A DNA stretch of 64,000 nucleotides from Peromyscus leucopus (taxonomy: Eukaryota > Chordata > Mammalia > Rodentia > Cricetidae). The DNA is taken from assembly GCF_004664715.2 (NCBI RefSeq), contig NC_051069.1, positions 11,910,501 to 11,974,500 of the forward strand. The letters run 5' to 3'. The position numbers and the translations under genes are program-made. Every line of letters starts with the position of its first letter. The first letter of the stretch is position 1. Of this stretch, positions 1-9,545 are shown piece after piece. Under the pieces are notes generated by a model, which saw nothing but the letters and a program-made list of their open reading frames with translations, ran no database searches and was not told where the DNA came from.

Positions 1-517
1 TTACTCTTATTATATACTATTACTTTATTACACAGGGGAGAGCAGGTACCCCCTCCTAATCGGACCACTCAAGGGATATCACATCACACCAGTTCCTTCA
101 TCAGAAAAAGAGAAAAATCATCTCTTCTTGGAGACGGTTTTAGTGATTATGAAGAGACACGGAAGGATCCAAAGAGATTGAGGTAGAGCTTACAACTTTT
201 CTTCCTTTGGCCGGATGTCCCTCAGTCAATGAAATGACACCTTTTGAAGGATGAAGAGAGGGAGGGCGTGGTGGGAGGGACAGGGAAGTCCTACCTGTGC
301 TAGCACTGAAACTAGGGGAGCAGGGGGAGAGTCTGGCCACCGGTCTCTCCAGGGATTTCTGGAAGACAGAAGCAGAGGGGCTAAGGAGAGACAGTACAGA
401 GAGAACTGCGGGGGGATCTGAGCTAGCCCTGTGACCAGACATCTAGGAGCTGCCCAGTGCTGGTGGGAAGCCACCCACGTAAGTAAGCCCTGAGCTCACA
501 GAAAGAGCAGATGCCCA
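1..517. other. Single-copy-looking sequence, no gene
   Basis: No SINE, LTR or L1 similarity was recognised here. Short open frames exist on the minus strand, but they have biased composition (Ser/Pro rich from CT-rich DNA) and no recognisable domain. I see nothing functional that can be supported. Confidence 0.4.
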
Positions 518-705
518 GGGCTGGCAAGATGGTTTAGGGGGTGATGGCGCCTGCTGCCAAGCCTACCCTGAGTTTGTTCCTCAGAACGTCCACACGGTGG
601 AAGGAGAGAACCGACTCCCACAAACTGCCATCTGGCTTCCACACAAGCACCGTGGCCTGCATGTGCCCACACACTCTCACACACAAAATAAGTGAAAATA
701 AGTGG
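518..705 (+). repeat. B3/B2-class SINE
   Basis: It begins with the tRNA-derived head GGGCTGGCAAGATGG and carries degraded A-box and B-box regions. The middle is typical of B3/B2 copies, and it ends in a CA-rich, AATAAG-type tail. Divergence is moderate. The open frame on the plus strand across it is a by-product of the SINE. Confidence 0.75.
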
Positions 706-1074
706 AGTTGTCTCTGTTTGTTTGTTTTTTTTTTTGAACTGCCTCTGTGGAGGAGACAGAGGACGGTGTTAAAATAAATAAAGAACTAACTTCTCAGAAA
801 GAGTTGAGATGACACACAGATGTCTGCCAGGTGGCTTCCAGCTCCTCTGTGTTCTTATCCCACCCGCATCACCTCATTTGTAGTAAACAGGTTCTTTCCG
901 TGCCGTCTGTAGCTCCTGGGACATCTGTAAGGCCAGCAATGGGTGCTCCCAGTCCTTACTCTGTGGGTTCTCCTGGGAGAGAAGGAAGCTAACCTTCATA
1001 ACCGCTCTCCTGGGAGAGACACTCTCCGGGTCTGTGATGTCCTCACCTGCTCTCAACCCCCACATCAACTGGGA
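706..1074. other. Single-copy sequence with a T tract
   Basis: It starts with a T run near 725-735. A 14-base motif (TCTCCTGGGAGAGA) occurs twice, near 968 and 1004. No gene or known repeat was recognised. Confidence 0.35.
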
Positions 1075-1195
1075 AATGTGTTGGTTTACCATCTACTGGT
1101 GAAGCCCAGAGAGGCCAAGGACCTGGAGAAAGACCACACAGCCAGCAGATAGGGAGCCAGGAACACTCTAGGCCTCTGCGACTCCTTGCTCCTCC
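1075..1195 (-). repeat. MIR-like ancient SINE
   Basis: The order of words GCCCAGAGAGGCCAAGGACC then CACACAGCCAGCAGATAGGG matches the reverse complement of the MIR core. It is old and strongly diverged. Confidence 0.5.
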
Positions 1196-1361
1196 TGGTT
1201 GAAGTCACACATACTTGGGAATGACGTCATGCCAGGTAGCAGGTAGGTCATGAGAGGTTTTGATTCCATGCTTCTAGAGGGGAGACAGGTAGAAGAGTCA
1301 CAAGGCCAGAAGTCCCAGGCTCAGCAGATAAGATTGTCAATTGCTTTGAAAAACTGTCAGT

Positions 1362-1385
1362 GCCTGGGCATGGCGGTACATGTCT
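1362..1385 (+). repeat. 5' piece of a B1 SINE split by an insertion
   Basis: GCCTGGGCATGGCGGTACAT is the start of B1. The element stops abruptly at 1385 and resumes at about 1703, where the next expected B1 bases (TTTAATTCC) appear. The intervening 317 bases are a different repeat. Confidence 0.65.
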
Positions 1386-1702
1386 GTGGTGGTTCGAAGA
1401 AGAAGAGTCCCTCATTGGCTGAGGTGTTTGAACACTTGGTCCCCAGTTTATAACACAGTTGGAGGAAGGTATTGCAGTCTTGCTGGAGGAAGTATGTGGG
1501 GCCTGGCTTTGAGGACTTATAGCCTTGCTCCACTTCCAGTTTGCTCTCCCAGCTTCCTGAGTGTGGATAAAAATGTGATCACTCGGCTTCCTGCTCCAGC
1601 TGCTATTGCCTTCCCCACCACTTGGAGTAAGCCTAACTAAAGCTTTCTTCCATAAATTGCCTTTGTCCCTGGTGCTTTATCTCAGCCAGAAAAGTAACTA
1701 AT
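1386..1702 (+). mobile_element. URR1-type rodent repeat inserted in B1
   Basis: The body reads like the common rodent repeat with TTGAACACTTGGTCCCCAGT near the left and a CTTTCTTCCATAAATTGCCT motif near the right. The flanks 1378-1385 and 1703-1710 match at 6 of 8 bases, which fits a degenerate 8-bp hAT-type target duplication. The family name is from memory; an LTR-like alternative (ends TG...CA) cannot be excluded. Confidence 0.55.
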
Positions 1703-1815
1703 ACAAATCTTTAATTCCAAAGAGACAGAGGCAGATGGCTCTCTATGAGTTTAAGGCCACCCTGGTCTATACAGAGAGCTCCAGGATGCATAGTAAGACC
1801 TTGACAAAACAACAG
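1703..1815 (+). repeat. 3' piece of the split B1 SINE
   Basis: It continues the B1 consensus from TTTAATTCCAAAGAGACAGA through the GGCCACCCTGGTCTATA region. It ends in a short A-rich tail that grades into the GA microsatellite. Confidence 0.65.
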
Positions 1816-1848
<33 letters not shown>

Positions 1849-1871
1849 GAGGGAGGGAGGGAGGGGAGGGA

Positions 1872-1925
<54 letters not shown>

Positions 1926-1990
1926 ACAGAAGGAGGGAGGGAGAGAGACACTGACAGAGGGAGGGAGGTGGAGAAAAGAAAAAAATGTTA
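1816..1990. repeat. Polypurine microsatellite (GA, GGGA, GAAA)
   Basis: Consecutive blocks of (GA)n, (GGGA)n and a pure (AAAG) run of about 14 units at 1873-1926, then GGGA again. It is almost entirely purine on the plus strand. It probably grew from the A-tail of the adjacent B1. Confidence 0.9.
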
Positions 1991-2000
1991 AAGGGAGTGA

Positions 2001-2243
2001 GGCTGGGCTAGGGATGTAGCTCAGTTGGCAGAGGTTTGCCCAGCACACACTAAGGCCCAGGTTTCATTCCTAGCACCACACCACACAAAGTGGCCGTGTT
2101 GGTGCCCCTTAGTAACATCAGCACGGGAGGAGGAAGCAGAAGAATCAGAAGATCAGAAGTTCAAGGTCATCCCCTCCGCTACACAAAGCATTCCAGGCCA
2201 GCTAACGATACCTAAGACCTTGCCAGTAACTGAATAAATAAAC
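2001..2243 (+). repeat. B4 SINE (ID head + B1 body)
   Basis: An ID/tRNA-like head (GGCTGGGCTAGGGATGTAGC) with a recognisable B box is followed by a B1-like body with TCAGAAGTTCAAGGTCATC, then an AATAAATAAA tail. This fused order defines B4. Confidence 0.75.
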
Positions 2244-2747
2244 AGCACAAGGTAAGCACATCTCAGCGGAGCTGGAGACAGCCAGAGGCTGACAGGTTAC
2301 AAAGGCAGAGAGAGGGGAGTGGGGTGAGGGGTGGGGGCTGGGGGGCTGGGGAACTTTCAAAGGAGGTTGGTGGCTTTCATTCACAAGCAAAGCCTTTCTC
2401 CTCTGCAAGTCTTGCTGGCTATTCTTGCCTAATTGTGGGTAGCAGCCCAGCAGCTCCACCCCTCGTGGCCAAGCAGCAATTAAAGTCACTATTAAAGTCA
2501 CTATTAAACAGCAGCTAAAGGTGGCACATTGAGCACTGCTCTGAGTACTTGGCTATTATCAAGTCAGTTAACCCCTGCCACCCCATAGGAGAGGTGCTGC
2601 CAGGTTGTAACACCCACAGAGGGCACACAGGCAAGGGCACAGATGAGGCTCCTGCCCAGGCAGCCGGGCTCCAGAGGCTCCCTCTCAGTCTCGCCACTAT
2701 GGAGGTGCCCCTGTGGCACCACAGATTGGACGGAGGGACTGTTGCAG
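2244..2747. other. Single-copy sequence with a G-rich strip
   Basis: Positions 2308-2353 hold several runs of three to six Gs (GGGG, GGGG, GGGGG, GGGGGG), so a G-quadruplex is possible. The rest has no recognisable feature. Confidence 0.4.
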
Positions 2748-2780
2748 AATGGTTGTTGTTGTTGTCGTTGTTGTTGTTGT
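2748..2780. repeat. (GTT)n microsatellite
   Basis: About ten GTT units with one interruption (GTC). It abuts the following URR1-type repeat. Confidence 0.9.
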
Positions 2781-3080
2781 TTCAATTTGACACAAACTAG
2801 GGTCATCTAGGAAGAGGGAATCTCCACTAAGAAAATGGCTCATCAGATTGACCTGTGGGTAAGCCTGTGGGGCGTTTTCTTGATTAACAACAGATGTGGG
2901 AGGACCCAGCCCACCGTGGGTGATGCCACCCCCCGGGGCTGGTGTGTAAAAAAGCAAGCGGGTGGAGCCATGGGGAGCGAGTCCCTTAGCGGTGCTTCTC
3001 CCTGATTCCTGCCACCGTTCCTGCCTGAGTTCTAGCCCTGATTTCTCTCAAGCCAAATAAAGCTTCCCAGCAATAGAAAG
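2781..3080 (+). mobile_element. URR1-type rodent repeat
   Basis: It contains the ordered words AATTTGACACAAACTAG, GCGTTTTCTTGATTAACA, GGAGGACCCAGCCCACCGTG and AGCAATAGAAAG that mark this common rodent repeat. The same family recurs in both orientations in the window (for example 31372-31635 and 38368-38765, minus strand). Confidence 0.6.
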
Positions 3081-3160
3081 CGGGAACAGGGGCCAGCTGC
3101 TTCAAGAGTCCCGAGAAAGCCTACAGCTGCTCATGGTTCCACCAGGATGTAACCTGTGGA

Positions 3161-3395
3161 GCTGGGAAGACAGTGCAGCTGGTAAAATGCTCACTGTGCG
3201 ACCACGAGGATCTGAGTTCAATCCCCGGAACCCACATTAAAAAAAAAAATGGGGTGGTGGTGTGTGCCTGCAACCTCAGCGCTTGGGAAGGCAGAGATGG
3301 AGAGATGGAAGGATTCCTGGGGCTTGCCGGCCAGCCAGCTTAACTAATCATGAGCTCCAGATTCAGTGAGAGACCCTGTCTCAAAAAATAGGGTG
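3161..3395 (+). repeat. B3 SINE
   Basis: A tRNA-derived head (GCTGGGAAGACAGTGCAGCT) is followed by an A run. The B3 middle (GGCCAGCCAGCTTAACTAAT) and AGTGAGAGACCCTGTCTCAA come next. Confidence 0.8.
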
Positions 3396-3513
3396 GAGAG
3401 CTGGACGTGCTGTCAAGCCTGACAATCCGAGTTCAATCCCAGGGACCTGGATAAGGTAAAAGGGAGAACAGACTCCTGAAAGCTGTCCTCTGACCTCTAC
3501 ATGTAGTCCGTGG
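3396..3513 (+). repeat. Truncated B2/B3 SINE
   Basis: A second SINE body adjoins the first, with GAGTTCAATCCCAGGGACCT and GTCCTCTGACCTCTACATGT. Its pyrimidine/CA tail seeded the adjoining microsatellite. Confidence 0.65.

Positions 3514-3608
<95 letters not shown>
3514..3608. repeat. (CT)n(CA)n compound microsatellite
   Basis: About 30 CT units are followed by about 17 CA units with no interruptions. It is likely polymorphic. The minus-strand open frame here encodes only an Arg-Glu repeat and is not a gene. Confidence 0.95.
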
Positions 3609-3610
<2 letters not shown>

Positions 3611-4950
3611 TATTAATGCAAAAATGTATTAATGTAATAAAAAAAATAAAATGGAGAAGATGCCTAATGTCTCCACATACACAAGTACACATGTGTCCAT
3701 GTACCCGTGTTCTCATGTGCATACATGTACACACACATACCACACACATGTAAACTTACTCTGTATCACTCTAAATGGTGAAATCAGGATCCTGTCAGGA
3801 AAGAGTAAGGGAGTGGACCCCAGCTCAGCAGAGGCAAGGTTGGGAGCCTGCTGAGCTGTGTGCACAAGTCTCAGGAGGTAGTAGTGAGCTCCCCATTGTA
3901 AGAAAGGAGCAAGCAGACACTTGGCAGCGATTTGGTAGAGATGCAGGGAGGGAGGGAGCACTGTCAAGTGCTCTCCAACCCAGGATTCTGCAGCCCTGGG
4001 AGACTCTAGAGGAGATCACCTGAGATCAGACACCAGGATCACTCAGTTCCCTTGGCTTAGTGCCATCAAAGGTTGCTTGTGGGGGCCATTCCTGAACCCC
4101 TTGCTCCTGCAGCCACCCGGCTCACTCCCTGCCTGTTTCACCCAGGGCCTCCCCACTTCTGTCCCTGCCTTGGTTCCCTTATATCTTTCTGATTTCAGAG
4201 CAGCCCGAGGCCACACTGATACCCAGCTAATGTCTCTAAACCCTCAGAGTATGGAAAATGTGGGTGAGAGCTACCCAATTCAGCATGGATGTCTGGTTCT
4301 GCTGCACTGTGGTGATCTGTACCTATAGACAGTCCGTCTTCCTGTCCCCTTTGAACATTATGTTCTACCCTCTCTGTCTCCCTCACCATCTGAGTCCTTT
4401 AAATGATTGATAGGTAAACATCACCAGGAGTCGGAGGGAATTCCTCACCCCCGCTGCACTTTCTCCTCTTGCCTGAGCTCTCCAGAGTCCACATGGGGTG
4501 ACAACATCTAAGAGTGCCAGATACCCACCGGTTGAGAGCACTTGTCTTTCCACAGCCTGGCTCTTCCCCATGTCTGCAAGCCACACTTATATGCCAAGTC
4601 CCCTTCAAGGAAGGTCTTAGGGGTCAGACACTGGTCAGGTAGCTGGGTTTTCTCAGCTGGGGAGGTGTGGGTCACACCCAAGGCTACCTGGAGAATGACA
4701 TCCAATGATAATGGAGGTAGAGAAAAGCAGCAGTCATCACAGCCTCCAGAAACTCCTCCCCCCAGGAAAGGGCTCCTTGATACGCTTTGGGGGCATTCCG
4801 GGTTGGCGGCATTTCCCATCATTCCCTGATGAGGATGGCTCATTAGACCCCAACTATCTAACAACAGTGTGCCTGGCTTTCTTCTGGGAGCCTGACACTC
4901 GGGTACAGGGAAGGGCAGACAGAAGTGCCTGAACTATGGGCTGGCCCTGT
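3609..4950. other. Mostly single-copy, no gene
   Basis: It starts with a decayed CA/TG-rich tail (3675-3750). The remainder is mixed-composition DNA without recognisable coding potential; open frames are short and overlap on both strands. I cannot assign any function. Confidence 0.4.
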
Positions 4951-5311
4951 GGGAGTCTGAATGAGAAATGTCCCTCACGGGCTCCAGTATTTGAATATTA
5001 GGTCCTCAGTTAGTGGCGCTGTTTGGGGGAGGTTATGGAACCTTTATGAGGTGGAGTCTTACTAGAAAAGGTATATCATGGCGGGGGGGGGGGCAGCGTT
5101 GCTTTGAGAATGTGCAGCCTCTCCCCATTTCCAGCTTGCTCTCTGCTTCCTGTTTGGATTTGAAGATGAGCTTCCTGCTGCAGCCGCCGGATGCCAAGCC
5201 TCTCCCACTATTGTGGGCACTCGCTCTGGAACTGTAAACCTCATAAACTCTTTCTTCTATAAATTGCCTTGGTCATGGCATTTCATCACAGCAACAGAAA
5301 AGTAAAAACAC
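4951..5311 (+). mobile_element. URR1-type rodent repeat
   Basis: It opens with a TCTGAATGAGAAATGTCCCT motif and contains TTTGAATATTAGGTCCTCAG. It closes with ATAAATTGCCTTGGTCATGG and CACAGCAACAGAAAAGTA. It has an internal G run (about 10 Gs near 5083). Confidence 0.6.
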
Positions 5312-5415
5312 AGGCCCTGCCCTCACCTCACGGCCCCTGAGAAAGCCCTGGGCCCTCAGTCTCTGAGACAGTGTATCACTTCAGCTTTCTAGAACCGCCT
5401 CGGAGATGGGCTTCT

Positions 5416-5729
5416 TGGCATGCCTATGTGGGACTAACTTGATAAGTTTATTTGAGGTGGCTAGACTTGCCCACTGTGGGTGGTACCATCCCCTGGCTAG
5501 GGTCCTGGGCAGCGTTAATGGAGAAATAAAACCGAACCGTAGCGTCCATCCGTGGCTCTCTGTGTGCTGCGCTTAGGAGTGGTATCAGCAGCCGCTCAAG
5601 CCCCTGCGGTTTTCATGCCCCGTGGCCGTGATGGACTGTCGTCTCCAACTGTGAGCTGGAATAAGCCCTTCCTCCCTTGAGCTGCATCTGTCAGGGTATT
5701 TTATCACAGCAATAAGAAAGGTAACTAAG
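5416..5729 (+). mobile_element. URR1-type rodent repeat, related subfamily
   Basis: It contains GCCCACTGTGGGTGGTACCA, GTGATGGACTGTCGTCTCCA and a TTTTATCACAGCAATAAGAA terminus. It lies about 100 bases after another member in the same orientation. Confidence 0.6.
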
Positions 5730-5900
5730 CCAGTCTCCAAGGAGCTTATCCACTGGCGCCAAAGCACACATGACCTCGCAATGAACTGCTGGAGGGATGA
5801 AGCATGGCCTGGGTTACTGTATTGGAAGCCGAGTCCTGGTTTCCATGGGACCACACACTCCATCCTTTGCCTTTTCCTCTGGGTGCAGTTGCTCCAAGCC

Positions 5901-6075
5901 CCCCTGCTGCTTTGAGTTGTGGCCACACCTGCGTCACTACACTGAGCTCTGTTCCTCTAGCAAATATCCACCTAGAATGTTCCCCCCCCCCCCCCGCTGC
6001 TTTGAGTTGTGGCCACACCTGAGTCACTACACTGAGCTCTGTTCCTCTAGCAAATTATCCACCTAGGAATTGTTC
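5901..6075. repeat. Two-copy 90-bp tandem duplication with C14 tract
   Basis: The segment beginning CCCCTGCTGCTTTGAGTTG at 5901 is repeated from about 5991. The period is 90 bases and about 75 bases are nearly identical (CGTCACTAC versus AGTCACTAC). A run of 14 Cs (5982-5995) lies at the junction. Confidence 0.9.
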
Positions 6076-6276
6076 TGGGGACTCTTCCCAGGGACAGAAG
6101 GGCAGATTGGCCCCAGAGCGCCACAAGGGTCTGGCTTGAGTTGCAGGTGAACTCCCCTACAGTCCACCTTTTAAGCCGATTGCTGCCTGCTTCCTTGTTC
6201 TATAGCTAAGAGCACCCCTTAATTAACACCCAGAGTATTAAACTCCCATTAGGAGGCCACATCCATGAAACCCCAC

Positions 6277-6596
6277 TGTAGCTGGAGAGCTTCTCTCCAG
6301 GTCCCACCAAGTCCCCGAAGTCCCACAACCCACGTGTAAAATAATCACTCAGACGCTTATATTACTTATAAACTGTATGGCCATGGCAGGCTTCTTGTTA
6401 TCTACTTCTTCTATCTTAAATTAACCCATTTCTATTAATCTATAAGTTGCCACGTGGCTCGTGGCTTACCGGTACCTTTACATCTCGCTTGTCATGGCGG
6501 CGGCTGGCAGTGTCTCTCCGCCTCAGGCTTCCATTTCCTCTACCCTTTTATCCTGTCATCTCTATATCCTATATAAATACAGAACATCCCACAGCA
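6277..6596 (-). mobile_element. Solo ERV-type LTR, family A
   Basis: Read on the minus strand it starts TGCTGTGGGATG and ends CTCCAGCTACA. It is flanked on both sides by CCCCAC (6271-6276 and 6597-6602), a 6-bp target duplication typical of class II (ERVK-like) insertions. No internal retroviral sequence remains. It is homologous to 25095-25461, sharing for example TTAATAGAAATGGGTTAA. Confidence 0.75.
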
Positions 6597-6602
6597 CCCC
6601 AC

Positions 6603-6951
6603 CCAATAACAGGCCTATGTTTCCGGGTCTCCATTTAGAGGCTGCCAACAATCTGACCATCTATCCTCCACAGAGGATAAAACAAAGAAGCGTCACATTG
6701 CAGAGTTCAAATACCAAGCTGGGATGTTTCTGAAATCCACAGCCTTGCTCCTGGACCAAGCTGGCTCTCACTTGGTGATCTGAAGGTCTGCATGTCTTCC
6801 AGGACTGAGGACAGGTGGTTGTAAATGCCCTTACTAAGATTTTCCATGAGGCATCTGGGTACAGGTCTCCGGAGCCTTGAAAGGAAGCAGAACCCAGCAC
6901 ATAGAGGGAAGGCAGAGATTTTTCTTTCTCTGAGGGTTTTAGGGCACCCAG
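6603..6951. other. Single-copy sequence left of the hairpin
   Basis: No recognised repeat or gene. It leads directly into the large inverted repeat at 6952-7109. Confidence 0.35.
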
Positions 6952-7109
6952 GCCAGCTAACGGCTCCAAAGAATATGGGGCTGCAAGAGCCTGTCTCCCC
7001 ACAGCCTAGGGAGACTCTGACACCCATGCCTTTCCTGGGGAGGGTGTTGCTCCCTAGGCTGTGGGCAGACAGGCTCTTGTAGCCCCGTGTTCTTTGGTCT
7101 TAGCTGCCT
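6952..7109 (+). other. Long inverted repeat / predicted RNA hairpin
   Basis: A 48-base left arm (6966-7013) and right arm (7050-7097) are complementary at 44 positions across a 36-base loop. In a plus-strand RNA three of the four differences become G-U wobbles, leaving one C-C mismatch. An outer stem (CAGCTA at 6954-6959 with TAGCTG at 7101-7106) and an inner stem (ACACCC at 7020-7025 with GGGTGT at 7042-7047) extend it. It could be a hairpin RNA precursor or a decayed inverted duplication; no transcription evidence is visible. Confidence 0.7.
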
Positions 7110-7609
7110 CTGTGGAGCGGCATTTATCTTCTGCCCGATGCCAAGGCCCCCTCAGCTCTGTTACTGCTTGGACAGATTCCTGGGGCTGGGGTGGCTGGGA
7201 TGAATGTCTCCTGCACTGGGCACAGACTCTAGGGAGGCTGAGCTTCCTGGCAGTGTCTGGCATGAAGGTAAGCATGCCCTGAAGGGGCTGGGCAGTGAGT
7301 TGAGAATTCTAAGTCCCTCCAGCAAAGGCCTGTTTGCTCCTCCTCACCCCTAAAACCCTCTCTTCTCCTTCCCTCCACCAGTCACCTTCAAGCAGGACGT
7401 GCACAGTCGTCACCAGGAGCAGACTACCTGGGGATCGCTCCCTTGCCCTAAGCTCTTATCAGTGTATTCACCCTCTTTTTACATATTAATGTGTGCGTGT
7501 CTCTGTGTGTATGAATTGCACATGAGATCTCATCTCAAGCTGAAAGTCGGGTTTGGAAGTCAAGTCTAAGCCGACCTAGCCCAGGCCGACAGCACATCTT
7601 TTGATAGTA
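7110..7609. other. Single-copy sequence, no gene
   Basis: No repeat recognised except weak TG-rich DNA near 7488-7510. No coding potential is supported. Confidence 0.35.
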
Positions 7610-7740
7610 CATCTTTTTCATCCAGCCTTAGAGCAGAGGAGCTCAGAGCTCAGCAGATCAAGTGCCTTCTTCAAGGTCGCACAGGAGATCAGTGGAAGAG
7701 CCGGCTGTTGCCTTCAAGTGCTGCTGTCATTGGAATCCTA
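7610..7740 (-). repeat. MIR-like ancient SINE
   Basis: Words such as AAGTGCCTTCTTCAAGGTCG followed by CACAGGAGATCAGTGGAAGA match the reverse complement of the MIR core (remembered as AACTTGCCCAAGGTCACACA). It is old and diverged. Confidence 0.55.
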
Positions 7741-7831
7741 GACAATGCCAAGGAGCCTCCGCATCTCCCTCCCTTCCTTCAGAGTCCTTCACACAGTTTT
7801 AGAGAATGTCTGTTCTCTAAAACACACAGAT

Positions 7832-7978
7832 GTTACCATCGACATGATTCGGATTACCCTCTACCTGTGACCACACAGGTGTTACCATTGACATGATTCG
7901 GATCACCCTCTACCTGTGACCACACAGGTGTTACCATTGACATGATTTGGATCACCCTCTACCTGTGACCATAGACGT
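7832..7978. repeat. Three-copy 49-bp tandem repeat
   Basis: Copies start at GTTACCAT at 7832, 7881 and 7930, an exact 49-base period. Only a few substitutions separate them (for example ATCGACATG versus ATTGACATG). This indicates recent local amplification. Confidence 0.9.
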
Positions 7979-8540
7979 GCGGATGTGCTACCTCCACTCA
8001 GGGCATTCTCACTGGCTTCTAGGGCTCCCTGGGACTCAGCTGTATGGGGCAAAGGACTGGACCTCCAGTTTCAGGGCAGAAGCAGAGCCCAGAAAGCCCA
8101 CCATGTTGGACAACAGAGCTGGCCAGGCCCAGATGACTTTTAACCCTGCTCTGTACATTTGGAAGTAAGTGAGGACACTGAGGTCCAAGGATGTAATGAC
8201 GCAGGCAGGGTGTGAGTAGAGAATTCCAAGGCTTTGTAACTCTCAAGTGTCCTGGCTGGTTCTGGTGCATTCTGGCACCTTGTGGAAGGTTCATAGGTTG
8301 GGAGGGAGAGGGTGGCGTGATGGAGATGTTTAACGACCAGGCAGCTCTCCTGCTTCCCCCTCACCTCAGCTCCAAGCATCTGGACTGCCTATGCATTTGA
8401 TACAGGTGACGGGGACACCCACATCAGCTTAGCTTTAGTTCAAGCTCCAGAGAAAGCTGGAGGAGCAGCCAGTGTATCTGGAGTCTGCAGCTTGAGACAA
8501 AAAGAACATGAAGAATCCAACTCTAGCTTTTCATTTGTTT
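7979..8540. other. Single-copy sequence, no gene
   Basis: A weak MIR-like stretch (GACACTGAGGTCCAAGGATG near 8174) is possible. Otherwise nothing is recognised. Confidence 0.35.
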
Positions 8541-9370
8541 GTTTATTTAGTACTTACATGATTTGTATACAACTTGATGTTCCAAAATGTGCTTTGGGGA
8601 TACCAAAAATGTAGCTAATTAACTCATCCAGAATTTCACATGGTTATGATTTGGGGGATGAAAACACTTATAGGCCTCCTTAGCATTTCTAAAGAATACA
8701 GTATATTATTAACTATAGTCAACATGGTGTCAATGGATCTCTCTCTAACTGAGATTTCATTTCTGCTGGCTAATCTCCCCCTTCTCCCAACAACTCTGAA
8801 CCCTTCTAGACCATTTTACTTTCCTACTTCTATGAGATCAACTTAATAAAGTCTCATATATGCATGAGGTTATGTGATATTTGTTTTTCTATGACTAGCT
8901 TATTTCTCTTAGCATGATGTCCTCAAGGCTTATTCATGTCCTTTGCAAATGATAAGATTTCCTGTTTTTCTATGAATGACTAGCTTTCCATTGTGTATAT
9001 TACATTTTCTGTGTTTAATTATCCATTGATGGGCACCTAGACGGATACTGTATCTTAGCTGCTGTGGTAAAATAAAGTTGTGGTTTAGTTTGTTGCTTGT
9101 TTGTTTGTTTGTTTTAGAGACATAATCTGGCCTCTAATTTGCTATGTAGCTAAGAATGACCTTGTACAGGAGGTCCTGCCTCTACCTCCCCAGTGCTGAG
9201 ATTATAGGCATGTCCCACCATTGGAATCTCTATTGTGAAAACTTTTGTGGTAAACATTCTAGAGTCATGATCTCTTTGATACTGATTTCGATTCATTAGG
9301 TTATATACGCCACAGCTTGATTTTGTCTGTGAGGAGCCCCCAGGGTGGCTTTCTGTGACAGTTACACTCA
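8541..9370 (-). mobile_element. Old L1 (L1M) 3' end, antisense, split by B1
   Basis: Antisense L1 words include ATACAACTTGATGTTCCAAA, CTTATTTCTCTTAGCATGAT, TTCCATTGTGTATATTACAT and ATCCATTGATGGGCACCTAG, in the order expected of a mammalian L1M ORF2-3'UTR region. A B1 interrupts it at 9091-9222. No intact coding remains. Confidence 0.7.
9091..9222 (-). repeat. B1-like SINE inside L1M
   Basis: It starts with (TTTG)n and AGAGACATAATCTGG and continues with TATGTAGCTAAGAATGACCT. It ends AGTGCTGAGATTATAGGCAT, the reverse complement of a B1-type monomer. It is an old copy. Confidence 0.65.
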
Positions 9371-9399
9371 TTTACACTTTTTCTTCCTCCTATCCTTAT

Positions 9400-9545
9400 C
9401 AACAATAGCAAGAGCACAAAAATGCAATTAAAAAGGGGGCAAAGGACCAATAAATACAAATGACCAGTAGGTAAATTAGAAAACTTCAACATTGCAACTA
9501 ATTGGGTAAGTGTAGATTGAAACGACAATGAGATACCTTAAACAC
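9400..9545 (+). pseudogene. L1 ORF2 fragment, sense
   Basis: AAAAAGGGGGCAAAGGACCA followed by GAAACGACAATGAGATACC matches the L1 ORF2 stretch that usually reads AAAATGGGCAAAGGATCT ... AAAACCACAATGAGATACC. It lies in opposite orientation to the neighbouring L1M, so it is a separate or rearranged copy. Confidence 0.55.

Noticed and set aside
968..1017. Short direct repeat TCTCCTGGGAGAGA
   Set aside because: Only 14 bases and two copies; could easily be chance.
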